The notes beneath the pieces were generated by a model. The model searched no databases. It was not told the DNA's origin and worked only from the letters and a program-made list of their open reading frames with translations. A DNA stretch of 60,694 nucleotides from Thermoplasmata archaeon (GTDB taxonomy: Archaea; Thermoplasmatota; Thermoplasmata; Thermoplasmatales; Thermoplasmataceae). This document shows, one piece after another, positions 43,997-52,149 of the stretch (its first letter is position 1; the number at the start of each line of letters is the position of its first letter). The translations under genes and the position numbers were made by a program. The DNA lies in the NCBI GenBank assembly GCA_021819605.1, contig JAKAQT010000001.1, positions 1 to 60,694 on the forward strand, read 5' to 3'.

Positions 43997-45277
43997 ATGA
44001 AGTTTGAAAGCCTGAGGGGTTTCAGGGACATTTATCCTGAAGATGCAGAGCCAAGGGAGAACATGTTCAGCACGGCCAAGAGGGTTGCGCATTCCTTTGG
44101 GTTCCAGATAATAGACTTTCCCAGCCTTGAACCGCTTGATCTCTACAGAATAAAATCAGGAGATGAGCTTGTGAGCCAGACATTCTCCTTTGTGGACAAG
44201 GGCGGCAGGGAAGTTACAATGGTCCCTGAAGCAACACCTTCGGTTGTGAGGATGCTTACTTCCAAGAAGGATCTTCAGAAGCCAGTAAGGTGGTTCAGCC
44301 TTCCCAAGATATGGAGGTATGAGGAGCCACAGTCGGGCCGGCTAAGGGAACACGTTCAGTTCAATGCTGACCTTTTTGGTCCGGACACACCTGATGCCGA
44401 CGCGGAGATTATAGGCCTGGCTGCATCAATACTGGATTCACTGGGGCTTTCCGGAAACTATGAGATCAGGATGAACCACAGAGGAATGATGGAGAAGATA
44501 CTTAAGTCCATGCAGATTGAGGACGCTGCCCGCGCGTTCTCTGTTATCGACAGATTCCGGAAGCTTGCGGAAAATGAATTTATTGAGGCGCTTGGTGCCA
44601 TTGATATCTCCGGGAAACCCGCGGAAATGATCCTGAAACTTGCAGGCACAAGGGTGGAATCCGTATACCTGAAGCAGGCAGTTTCGGAGATAGTCCCTCT
44701 CACACAGGATCTTTCAGATATTCTGGACAGGATCGCAAAGACAATGGAGATGGTATCACTCTTCACGGATTCACGCGTTGTGGTCGATTTTTCAATCGTA
44801 AGAGGGCTTTCTTACTATACGGGTATTGTGTTTGAGGCCTTTGACGTCATGGGCGAGCTCAGGTCAATTCTTGGAGGAGGCAGATACAACAGCCTTTCAA
44901 CGCTGCTTTCCGGGCAGGAGATTCCCGCTGTTGGTTTTGGCATGGGCGACGTGGTTCTGGAGCTTCTGTTGCGGAGAAACGGCTTGTGGAACAGGCCAAC
45001 TGCAACTGACGGGTATTACGTATGCATGGCTTCCGACGGAGTTGAGATGTATTCTATGAGAGTGGCAGCTGAAGTTAGGAAGCGCGGCAAAACTGCAGTG
45101 CGCGATTCCGGTGGCAGAAAATTATCCTCGCAGTTGAGAGCGGCATCTGCGGCGGGACTGACAAAATCCGTAATAATAGGGACAAGAGAGGCGGAGACAG
45201 AATCAGTGACCATTAAGGATATGGCTTCTGGAAAGCAGTCAACCATATCATACTCTGAATTTCTGGATTCTCTTTGA
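43997..45277 (+). CDS. hisS: Histidyl-tRNA synthetase
   Basis: 426 residues; a class II synthetase charging tRNA-His. Motif 1 lies in the region of FQIIDFPSLEPL; motif 2 is KIWRYEEPQSGRLREHVQFNADLFG (about 100-124), motif 3 GMGDVVLELLLRR. The His-specific GLSYYTGIVFEAF is present near 268-280. The C-terminal anticodon-binding domain ends at residue 426. Start is ATG 43997 (MKFESLRGF), 25 nt after an ATATATA box; the in-frame GTG at 43982 is less likely. Confidence 0.96.
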   Translation: MKFESLRGFRDIYPEDAEPRENMFSTAKRVAHSFGFQIIDFPSLEPLDLYRIKSGDELVSQTFSFVDKGGREVTMVPEATPSVVRMLTSKKDLQKPVRWFSLPKIWRYEEPQSGRLREHVQFNADLFGPDTPDADAEIIGLAASILDSLGLSGNYEIRMNHRGMMEKILKSMQIEDAARAFSVIDRFRKLAENEFIEALGAIDISGKPAEMILKLAGTRVESVYLKQAVSEIVPLTQDLSDILDRIAKTMEMVSLFTDSRVVVDFSIVRGLSYYTGIVFEAFDVMGELRSILGGGRYNSLSTLLSGQEIPAVGFGMGDVVLELLLRRNGLWNRPTATDGYYVCMASDGVEMYSMRVAAEVRKRGKTAVRDSGGRKLSSQLRAASAAGLTKSVIIGTREAETESVTIKDMASGKQSTISYSEFLDSL

Positions 45278-45471
45278 GACCATATCTGCTTAGGTCTGCT
45301 GCATTTATTGATTTTTCGCGAATCTTTACCTAAATATGGCTTGTACCTGCCGATATGTCCCATATTTACCGCGAATCTGTGAATTTTTAATGTCAGTGAT
45401 TAACAGAGTAAGCAGGTTCCGCTTGAAAAAATTTATATTGGCTGGGAAGTTTATAGTACGAGGGTGAGATT
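45278..45471. other. Intergenic hairpin and direct-repeat cluster between hisS and the AsnC-domain gene
   Basis: The gap holds an inverted repeat with arms TAAATATGG (45331-45339) and CCATATTTA (45360-45368), separated by 20 nt, flanked by two copies of CGCGAATCT (45317-45325 and 45370-45378). Beyond it, ATTTATATTG at about 45431-45440 is the TATA-like element and AGGGTGAGAT the Shine-Dalgarno of the next gene. No coding sequence is seen. Confidence 0.5.
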
Positions 45472-45705
45472 GTGTCCTTAGCATTTATTCTGATAAGCAC
45501 GGTTCCCGGAAAGGAGCATGAAGTATACAACAAGATATCCAAGATACAGTATGTGGTGGAAATACATCCACTGTTTGGAGAATACGATCTTATCGTTAAG
45601 ATAGATGCAAAGGATTACAGTGAGCTTGGAAAAATCGTGATCGAACAGATCAGGACAATCGACGGTGTTATAGATACCAAGACCCTTACTGGCATAAAGC
45701 TATGA
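45472..45705 (+). CDS. Stand-alone AsnC/Lrp ligand-binding (RAM) domain protein
   Basis: 77 residues matching the C-terminal effector domain of Lrp/AsnC regulators (FILISTVPGKEHEVYNKISKIQYVVEIHPLFGEYDLIVKI, then GVIDTKTLTGIKL). The DNA-binding half is absent. Such solo RAM domains can form oligomers with full Lrp-type regulators and sense amino acids, but the ligand here is unknown. The start is GTG 45472, preceded by AGGGTGAG (Shine-Dalgarno-like). Its stop overlaps the ribosome binding site of the next gene, so the two are co-translated. Confidence 0.85.
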   Translation: MSLAFILISTVPGKEHEVYNKISKIQYVVEIHPLFGEYDLIVKIDAKDYSELGKIVIEQIRTIDGVIDTKTLTGIKL

Positions 45706-45718
45706 GGTGCATATCTTA

Positions 45719-46030
45719 ATGATAGTTTTCGACACATGGAACTGGGAAGTATTTTTGTTTGTAATTCTGGGACTCCTTGCATTATCGCTGTTTGTGCTGG
45801 GAGTTCTGACTGCGTACTTTGGCAGCGGAAAAAGCAGAACAGTCGGCTCGCTACTTCTGGTTGCAGGTATCGTGATAGGAATAATCATGGTTTACTTCGG
45901 ACATTACAGAATGCCTGATATTCACCTGCTGCAGAATGTGATCATTGGCGCCATATTCTATATTGTGGCTGCCATAATCGGGGTCGTAATAGGTCTCCTG
46001 GTCTTCCTGGGCGCCATAATGAAGACTTGA
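45719..46030 (+). CDS. Small membrane protein, unknown function
   Basis: 103 residues from ATG 45719, preceded by GAGGTG nine bases upstream, a perfect Shine-Dalgarno match; the in-frame GTG at 45707 lies inside that site. Three hydrophobic segments are visible (EVFLFVILGLLALSLFVLGVLTAYF, SLLLVAGIVIGIIMVYF, and VIIGAIFYIVAAIIGVVIGLLVFLGAIM). No known family is recognised. It is co-transcribed with the solo AsnC domain gene. Confidence 0.7.
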   Translation: MIVFDTWNWEVFLFVILGLLALSLFVLGVLTAYFGSGKSRTVGSLLLVAGIVIGIIMVYFGHYRMPDIHLLQNVIIGAIFYIVAAIIGVVIGLLVFLGAIMKT

Positions 46031-46037
46031 GTCTTCA
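46020..46037. terminator. Palindrome at the end of the 103-aa membrane-protein gene
   Basis: TGAAGACT (46020-46027) and AGTCTTCA (46030-46037) form an 8-bp stem with a 2-nt spacer, overlapping the last codons and stop. Together with the next hairpin it may form an end-of-transcript structure. Confidence 0.4.
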
Positions 46038-46059
46038 ATTAACATTAACGTTATTTAAT

Positions 46060-46074
46060 ACTGGATTTTCCAGT
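46060..46074. terminator. Perfect hairpin after the 103-aa membrane-protein gene
   Basis: ACTGGA, TTT, TCCAGT is an exact 6-bp stem with a 3-nt loop, in an AT-rich gap. It is a candidate terminator or a processing site. A third weaker hairpin (GGGG/CCCC) lies near 46098-46115. Confidence 0.4.
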
Positions 46075-46145
46075 TGATTCGGATATTTTTCCGGTTGAGC
46101 GGGGTGTCATCCCCAACGTTTTCATATTATAATTGATTCCGCTCT

Positions 46146-46529
46146 GTGAAAGATTCCTATTATTCTTTGATTCTGGCTGCGGCAGACCTCGTAATTCTTG
46201 CAGGCGCTGCAATACTGAGATTTTCCGGCCTTGTGCCACTGTATCTTTCCTATCTCACAATTGTTGCTGCAGTCATAATTTTTGTCGATGCCTATTATGT
46301 TTACAGAGGAAGCCATGCCGCAAAGGCAATAGGGATTCCGCTGGGCATAATTGCCATGATTGTATCTTCCAATCCGGCTCATTTCTTGGCGCTCGCAAGA
46401 TTCGGCTCATCTCCGGCCCTTTCTGGTGCTGACATTACCATGGTCCTGGGCTTCTACCTGCTTCCCGTTGTGTATATTATTTCGTATGTCGTGGAAGCTG
46501 TTTCCAGCAGGGAAGGGTTTAGGCAATAG
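46146..46529 (+). CDS. Small membrane protein with about four helices, unknown
   Basis: 127 residues starting with GTG 46146. Four hydrophobic segments (SLILAAADLVILAGAAIL, YLSYLTIVAAVIIFVDAYYVY, IGIPLGIIAMIVSS, ITMVLGFYLLPVVYIISYVV) indicate a polytopic membrane protein. No known family is recognised. CATATTATAATT at about 46123-46135 is a TATA-like element, some 10-20 nt before the GTG, so the real start may be slightly further downstream. Confidence 0.6.
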   Translation: MKDSYYSLILAAADLVILAGAAILRFSGLVPLYLSYLTIVAAVIIFVDAYYVYRGSHAAKAIGIPLGIIAMIVSSNPAHFLALARFGSSPALSGADITMVLGFYLLPVVYIISYVVEAVSSREGFRQ

Positions 46530-46625
46530 ATCATCTATTCAAAATACTTGACGAAGCAGTTGAGGAAATATTCAGGGAAAAATTTTTAGGCAAAGTATAT
46601 AGGAATCCATTATCATAACCATCTA

Positions 46626-46943
46626 TTGAAGTCACGAAATATCTGCAGTGAATGCAATGGAACCGGGTATACACATAACGGCCACATGCAGATATGCAAC
46701 GCGTGCTATGGGCTGGGCAAACCGTATAAGCAGGATAATTTCCCGATTCAAAGGCGAAGAGAGGCAAACATTGTTATACTTATCATGGGGTTTATGCTTG
46801 CTGCCCTGATACTTTCAACCGGACAACTGAAAATGAAGTGGGTGCTTATTATTGCGGGAGTCTATATGTGGATCATGATGGGAAGCGTTGCCTCATTTTT
46901 CGTCTCAATTCCGACGCGTATCAAACATAAAATAGTACAGTGA
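46626..46943 (+). CDS. DnaJ-type zinc-finger small membrane protein
   Basis: 105 residues. The N-terminal 35 hold two CxxC pairs, CSECNGTG and CNACYGLG, matching half of the DnaJ CxxCxGxG zinc-finger module. Two membrane helices follow (ANIVILIMGFMLAALIL and WVLIIAGVYMWIMMGSVASFFV), with a basic end. No J-domain is present. It may hold a zinc-bound cytoplasmic finger on the membrane. Start is TTG 46626, about 25 nt after GTATATA (46595-46601), so leaderless. Confidence 0.65.
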   Translation: MKSRNICSECNGTGYTHNGHMQICNACYGLGKPYKQDNFPIQRRREANIVILIMGFMLAALILSTGQLKMKWVLIIAGVYMWIMMGSVASFFVSIPTRIKHKIVQ

Positions 46944-47003
46944 CAGTGCGTTTATATTATATAATTTTCCAATAAAAAACTGAATTTAAATATATTCTAT
47001 GAA

Positions 47004-47043
47004 TCTGGAGTATAGGTCCCCGGAGACCAAAGACACTCCGAGA
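47004..47043 (+). promoter_or_regulatory. Structured leader region upstream of hemA
   Basis: Two nested stems: inner GGTC (47015-47018) with GACC (47025-47028), and outer GGAGT (47007-47011) with ACTCC (47035-47039), extended on each side by TC and GA with a bulge. A TATA-like TTTAAATATATTC lies about 10-20 nt further upstream (about 46985-46997), so most of the structure would be in the 5' untranslated RNA, ending about 15 nt before the hemA start. It could be a regulatory RNA element or operator. Confidence 0.45.
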
Positions 47044-47057
47044 TATTCGTGTTGAAT

Positions 47058-48242
47058 ATGACGTCATTTGGTGCCATTATATGGAATTACAGGCTTGATC
47101 CAGCATCATTCAAAGAAATGGTGTCACTTACTCCGGAAAAGATAGATCATCTGGCTGCCAGCGTATCGCAGCACCATGTGGTACTTTCAACCTGCAACAG
47201 GGTTGAAATCTATTTCACAACTTCTGACGATTCGCCCCATGTGGACATGGCAGGCGGAATTTACCTTTCAGGCCTGGATGCAGTTTCACATCTTTTCAGG
47301 GTGGCATCCGGGCTGGAATCCATGTCGCTGGGAGAGCACGAAATACTGGCCCAGATCAAGAGTTCCTATGAGAAATACAGTAAAATGAACAGGACGGACA
47401 AGCTTATCTCCCTCATTTTCCGGAAGGCAATAAGCACGGGGAAAATGGCAAGGGAAAATACCAACATCTCAAGGGGAAAAACTTCCATACCTGTGATCGC
47501 ACTTGATCTGGCTGCAGGAATCAAGTCCATACCGGAATCATGCGTTCTGGTCATAGGAATGGGGCAGATGGCAGAGACATTCATAAGGTACCTTGTGAAG
47601 ACACCTCCACGAAAACTCACAATTGCCGGACGCAACAGCAATCTGGGAGAGGAACTTGCCAGACGGTATGACGGGGTATATGTAGGCACAGACAGGTTGC
47701 CGGAGGCTGTTAACCAGAGCGACATAATCATTGCAGCAACGTCTTCAAAATCAATACTGATAAATCCTGGAGACATTTCGAAGTCAGGGCTGCAGGTTTT
47801 CATTGACATATCAAATCCCGTAAATATAGACCAGGGAGTAAGATATATTCCTGAGAAGGTTGTCATTGACCTGAATACAGTGGAGGGGATAGCTTCCCGG
47901 AACAGGGAATCGAAAATGTCAGAGATACCAAAGGTCGAGACCATAATCGACGAATCATTGGCAACGTTCTCGAAAAAACTCATGGAGTTCCAGGCTGAGG
48001 AATTTATCACAAGATCTTATTCCTATGCAGAGGAAATAGCCAGAAGCGAAGTGGATCGGCTCTTGGAGGAGATCAGTAAGGGCAGGAATCCAGATGACGT
48101 GAGGCTGAAGATGGTAAACTCCCTTGTTAAAAAACTGCTGGGGCAGTACGCCACATCACTTCGTGATGCCGCCCTGAGCCATGATTCAGAAAAAATGAAG
48201 ATCATCAGCTCAGCATTCCTGAATGACGGAACGAATTCATGA
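47058..48242 (+). CDS. hemA: Glutamyl-tRNA reductase
   Basis: About 394 residues. It reduces Glu-tRNA(Glu) to glutamate-1-semialdehyde, the first committed step of haem, sirohaem and cobamide synthesis. The catalytic Cys lies in VVLSTCNRVEIY, and SLGEHEILAQIKSSYEK is the tRNA/catalytic-domain signature; the NADPH domain shows VLVIGMGQMAETF. A C-terminal helical dimerisation domain follows. The start is ATG 47058 or GTG 47049; I prefer ATG. Its end overlaps hemL (opposite strand) by 6 nt. The upstream hairpin suggests control at the RNA or promoter level. Confidence 0.95.
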   Translation: MTSFGAIIWNYRLDPASFKEMVSLTPEKIDHLAASVSQHHVVLSTCNRVEIYFTTSDDSPHVDMAGGIYLSGLDAVSHLFRVASGLESMSLGEHEILAQIKSSYEKYSKMNRTDKLISLIFRKAISTGKMARENTNISRGKTSIPVIALDLAAGIKSIPESCVLVIGMGQMAETFIRYLVKTPPRKLTIAGRNSNLGEELARRYDGVYVGTDRLPEAVNQSDIIIAATSSKSILINPGDISKSGLQVFIDISNPVNIDQGVRYIPEKVVIDLNTVEGIASRNRESKMSEIPKVETIIDESLATFSKKLMEFQAEEFITRSYSYAEEIARSEVDRLLEEISKGRNPDDVRLKMVNSLVKKLLGQYATSLRDAALSHDSEKMKIISSAFLNDGTNS

Positions 48243-49472
48243 AATTGATTTGAGACTGTTTCTTGATGCCTCCACGACTTTTCCGAGATCGTCGAGAGTA
48301 TGTACGGAACTGGTAAAGCATGCCTCAAACTGCGATTTCGGGATAAATACCCCATTGTTCAGTATGGTGTTAAAGAACCGTGTGTATAGATCAGTACGTG
48401 ACCTCAAGGCAGCTGCTCCATCAGTAATTTCTCTGTTGTTAAAGAAAACAGTGAACATGGTTCCTGACCTGTTGAACTGAATATCCATGTTCTTTTGCCC
48501 GGCGAAATCGACTATTTCGTCCCCAAACTTTGTTACGTATGACGATATGCCGGCGTAGTCTGTATTTTTCAGTTCCTGCAGGGTGGCATATCCTGCAGCC
48601 ATTGCAAGAGGGCTTCCAGAGAATGTGCCCTGCTGGTAGAAGGTACCACTTGGTGCAACGTCCTCCATTATGTCACGGCGGCCGCCAAACATTCCAACAG
48701 GAAGCCCTCCGCCTATGATCTTTCCAAGCGTTGTCATGTCCGGTTTCACTCCAACCATATTCTGATAGCCGCCGTATGATGATCGGAAACCAGTTATGAC
48801 CTCATCAAAAATCAGAATTGATCCACTGTCACTGGTAAGTTCCCTGGAAGCCTTCAGGAATTCCGGATCTGGTGGTACAACTCCAACATTTCCAAGAACA
48901 GGTTCTGTGATGAAAGCCGCAATCCGCTGGCCAAGATTCCTGAAAACTGTTTCAAGGCCAGGTATGTCATTGAAAGCGACCTCCAGTGTTGAATACCTTG
49001 ACGGGTCAGTATCCGGCTTATACGGGGCTGCAGAAAGGGACATATCATGTGCGCCGTGGAATCCACCTGAAACCTTAAGAATCAGGTCCCTGCCGGTATG
49101 GTGCCTCGCAAGCCTCAGAGCATGCATTGTTGCCTCTGTACCGGAATTTGTGAATCTCATCATCTCTATGGACGGAATTGCTTCCCTTATGGCCTTCCCA
49201 AGCTGGATCTCCCCTTCTGACGGAGCACCAAAAAGTATTCCGCGTTCCATCTGGGACTGAAGTGCTTTCCTTACCTTCTGATTCCCGTGCCCCAGGATGA
49301 GTGGGCCAAATGCCAGGCAATGATCAACATATTCCCTGCCATCGGCATCATAAATCCTGGAACCTGATGCAGAGCTGATGAATCTGGGGTAAGGTTCATA
49401 GAAACGCACAGGCGAGTTCACTCCACCTGGAAAAATCTCCCTTGATTCCTTATAAAGTGATTCTGAAGACAT
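48237..49472 (-). CDS. hemL: Glutamate-1-semialdehyde 2,1-aminomutase
   Basis: 411 residues. PLP enzyme that converts glutamate-1-semialdehyde to 5-aminolevulinate, the reaction after HemA. PLP lysine in TTLGKIIGGGLPVGMFGG (about 245-262), with FDEVITGFR (about 222-230) and SGTEATMHALRLARHHTGRD (about 108-127) as family marks. It is convergent with hemA; the two genes of one pathway overlap by 6 nt at their ends. Confidence 0.95.
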   Translation of the reverse strand: MSSESLYKESREIFPGGVNSPVRFYEPYPRFISSASGSRIYDADGREYVDHCLAFGPLILGHGNQKVRKALQSQMERGILFGAPSEGEIQLGKAIREAIPSIEMMRFTNSGTEATMHALRLARHHTGRDLILKVSGGFHGAHDMSLSAAPYKPDTDPSRYSTLEVAFNDIPGLETVFRNLGQRIAAFITEPVLGNVGVVPPDPEFLKASRELTSDSGSILIFDEVITGFRSSYGGYQNMVGVKPDMTTLGKIIGGGLPVGMFGGRRDIMEDVAPSGTFYQQGTFSGSPLAMAAGYATLQELKNTDYAGISSYVTKFGDEIVDFAGQKNMDIQFNRSGTMFTVFFNNREITDGAAALRSRTDLYTRFFNTILNNGVFIPKSQFEACFTSSVHTLDDLGKVVEASRNSLKSIS

Positions 49473-49602
49473 GGCAAGAAATCAGCACCTGAGATTTAGC
49501 TTCTTTCATTGAAGTTTCAACCCAGCCGTTATGTGTTATGTTTCAAGTGCACCCCTGTTGAGAAAAGTCAGATTAATTACCATACATGCCATGGGGTTGC
49601 AA

Positions 49603-50541
49603 ATGGTGAATGAGAAGTCCTTCGTAGAGGAAGCAATCCAAGAGATAAGATCAAAACTTACGGATCGCGGCATCCTGGCATGTTCTGGCGGGCAGGACAG
49701 CACACTTCTTGCGGTGCTGGCCAACAGGGCTGCCGGAGAGAAGGTTCTTACGGTGTTCGTTGACACGGGCCTCCTCAGAAAGGGCGAACGTGAAAGAGTG
49801 GAAGCAATTTTCAGGAAATTTTCCTTAAACTACCGCATAATTGATGCCTCAGACCGCTTTCTGTCAGCCCTGAAGGGCATATCAGAGCCAGAGCAGAAGA
49901 GGAAGATCATAGGCAAGACCTTCATCGATGTTTTCGAGGAAGTGGCAAAGGAATATGGCGCAAGGTTCCTCCTGCAGGGAACAATTGCCCCTGACTGGAT
50001 TGAGAGCGGCGGCAGCGTCCGGGAAGTAATCAAGAGCCACCATAATGTTGGTGGCCTCCCGGATAAAATGAACCTGACGCTCATTGAACCACTCAGGGAC
50101 CTTTACAAGGATGAGATCCGGGACATCTCACGTTTCGTAGGGCTGGATACGGACGTACAGCCATTTCCCGGCCCCGGCCTTGCAGTACGAATAATTGGGG
50201 AGATCACCAGGGAGAAGGCAGATCTCCTGCGGGATGTAACGGAGATAGTGGAACGTGGTGTCAGGGATGAGTACACTGATGCATCTGGCAGGCCCTGGCA
50301 GTACTTTGCAGTGCTCCTGCCGATTCAGAGCACCGGCATACATGGAGACAAGAGAACTTACGGTAACACGGTAGCCATACGGATGATTGATACGAGCGAT
50401 GCAATGAGCGGCACATTCACGAGGCCATCATGGGACTTCCTTGACAGAATTTCCACCGAGATAACCAACGAGGTGAAGGGCATCAACCGCGTTGTTTATG
50501 ATGTGACCAACAAGCCGCCGGCGACAATTGAATGGGAATGA
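49603..50541 (+). CDS. guaAB: GMP synthase subunit B (ATP-PPase)
   Basis: 312 residues. It amidates XMP to GMP; archaea often encode the glutaminase subunit separately, and it is not in this window. The PP-loop is SGGQDSTLLAVL (SGGxDS; Gln in place of the more usual Val), HHNVGGLPDKM and FPGPGLAVRI follow, and the C-terminal dimerisation domain ends PPATIEWE, the standard end. The start is ATG 49603 (MVNEKSF); the TATA-like TTAATTA (about 49573-49579) is about 27 nt upstream. Longer readings through 49591 or 49531 are less likely. Confidence 0.95.
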   Translation: MVNEKSFVEEAIQEIRSKLTDRGILACSGGQDSTLLAVLANRAAGEKVLTVFVDTGLLRKGERERVEAIFRKFSLNYRIIDASDRFLSALKGISEPEQKRKIIGKTFIDVFEEVAKEYGARFLLQGTIAPDWIESGGSVREVIKSHHNVGGLPDKMNLTLIEPLRDLYKDEIRDISRFVGLDTDVQPFPGPGLAVRIIGEITREKADLLRDVTEIVERGVRDEYTDASGRPWQYFAVLLPIQSTGIHGDKRTYGNTVAIRMIDTSDAMSGTFTRPSWDFLDRISTEITNEVKGINRVVYDVTNKPPATIEWE

Positions 50542-50611
50542 GAACTTCGGGTTGTCAGGTAATTTAAATATATGGCGAAGCATTGTGGGTAATTATCATT
50601 AAAGGGATATC

Positions 50612-51214
50612 ATGACAGAAGAGGAATTATTGCTTTCGGAAGAGGAATACCAGAAATCCGGCATTCACATAGGAACACAGGTCAAGTCAAAGGATATGCA
50701 GGAGTACATCTTCAAGATCAGGAACGACGGCCTTTACATTCTTGACATTAAGAAGACAAACAGCAAGCTCATAGTTGCAGGAAAGATGCTGTCCAGGTTC
50801 AAGCCCTCTGAAATACTTGTTGTTGCCCAGAGGCAGTATGCATTCAAACCAGTCACAAAGTTTTCTGAAGTGGTGGGGGCAGAATCCATAGTCGGCAGGT
50901 TCATTCCGGGCACCCTGACCAACCCACAGCTGTCAAGTTACAGGGAAGCAAAGGTAATTATAATCACCGATCCCCTGGCAGACACGCAGGTCATGAAGGA
51001 GGCAAAGAGGGTGGGAGTACCAATAGTGGCTCTCTGCGATGCAAATAATAAGACTGATTTCGTTGACCTCATAATACCCACAAACAACAAGGGAAGAAGG
51101 TCCCTGGCAGTGATATACTGGCTGCTGGCAAGGGAGATCCTGAAGAACCGCGGTACCATAAAGGATTACTCGGAGTTCAACTACACCATTGATGATTTCG
51201 AATCCCAGATCTGA
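50612..51214 (+). CDS. rpsB: 30S ribosomal protein S2
   Basis: 200 residues of archaeal S2: GIHIGTQVKSKDMQEYIFKIRNDGLYILDIKKT, AGRFIP-like GRFIPGTLTN (about residues 93-102) and TDPLADTQVMKEAKRVGVPIVALCDANN. The length matches archaeal S2. An upstream GGGATATC is a weak Shine-Dalgarno; a TATA-like TTTAAATATAT lies about 40-50 nt before the start. The end overlaps endA on the other strand by about 30 nt. Confidence 0.97.
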   Translation: MTEEELLLSEEEYQKSGIHIGTQVKSKDMQEYIFKIRNDGLYILDIKKTNSKLIVAGKMLSRFKPSEILVVAQRQYAFKPVTKFSEVVGAESIVGRFIPGTLTNPQLSSYREAKVIIITDPLADTQVMKEAKRVGVPIVALCDANNKTDFVDLIIPTNNKGRRSLAVIYWLLAREILKNRGTIKDYSEFNYTIDDFESQI

Positions 51215-52149
51215 TCATCATTGAGAAAGGGGTCCCTGACCCTTATAATTTTTACATATGCGGTCTTAGAACCAGATCTTCCGGCAAATACCATTTCTTT
51301 CCTGACGCCCTGCGCAACCCTTACTGCCCTGCTTATTTTGTACCATTCCTCCGTCTCTTCAAGCACATGCACAAGGAACTCTGCATGGGCGTCAATGTTC
51401 ACACCATAAACCCTGAAATTTGCTCCGTACTTGAATCCTGTTCTCACGATGAATCCTCTGGACACCAGATCACGGAAAACTGTCATGGTGAGGCTCTCAT
51501 CATTACCTGCAGTTCCGGACAGAAGTGAAGATTCGTATTCGTTCAGGAGCCTTATGCTCCCGAGGGTTGTCCCCATCCATTCAGGTATGCCGCTGTCCTC
51601 GGAGGCGGGAGTACCCTTGAGATCAACAATGTTCCTTGGGCTGCCCAGCACAGTATTGACACTACCTTCAGGTTCGAACAGTCTGGCAATGAACATTGTG
51701 ATATCATGATCGTCGTCTATGGCAGCATAGATTGAATCATTGCCCGATACGAGCTGGGAAAATGTGATTGTGCGGTCCTCCCTGACGGTGACAACAGGCC
51801 CCCTGTAGTCCTCGCGTGGCGTTCTTCTGTAGTACATGGAGTTGTTCTCAACCTTCACCAGGAAGCCTTTTGATTTCAGCAACTGAAAGAGGTAGAAGCG
51901 ATCAGTGAACCCAGGAGGCTGATCAAACGCGCTGATGAGGGAAAGAAGGCTTCTCATGGAAGGGTTTTCTGCTGTGATTCTTCCCTTAATAACAAGATAG
52001 AGCGCTTCATACGGGTCCAGGTAAAGGATCCCGGAAATTATCCTGCCCACTCTGTACTTGCTCTGCAGATGAGATGGCCCCTTCCCCTCCTCAATGGAAA
52101 AGACAACTTTCTCGCATATCGCCCTATGCGGTCCGCTGCCTTTTTGCAT
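51181..52149 (-). CDS. endA: tRNA-splicing endonuclease, homodimeric type
   Basis: 322 residues, the length of the two-domain (alpha-prime)2 archaeal enzyme. It cuts introns from pre-tRNAs at bulge-helix-bulge structures. The catalytic triad lies in the C-terminal repeat: Tyr in FRVYG, His in DAHAEFLVHV and Lys in KTAYVKIIRVR. The N-terminal repeat (about 1-150) is degenerate in those residues, as expected. The start is the ATG at 52149, about 25 nt inside the end of the GTPase gene. It follows the GTPase gene, with which it is probably co-transcribed. Its end overlaps rpsB. Confidence 0.9.
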   Translation of the reverse strand: MQKGSGPHRAICEKVVFSIEEGKGPSHLQSKYRVGRIISGILYLDPYEALYLVIKGRITAENPSMRSLLSLISAFDQPPGFTDRFYLFQLLKSKGFLVKVENNSMYYRRTPREDYRGPVVTVREDRTITFSQLVSGNDSIYAAIDDDHDITMFIARLFEPEGSVNTVLGSPRNIVDLKGTPASEDSGIPEWMGTTLGSIRLLNEYESSLLSGTAGNDESLTMTVFRDLVSRGFIVRTGFKYGANFRVYGVNIDAHAEFLVHVLEETEEWYKISRAVRVAQGVRKEMVFAGRSGSKTAYVKIIRVRDPFLNDDQIWDSKSSMV

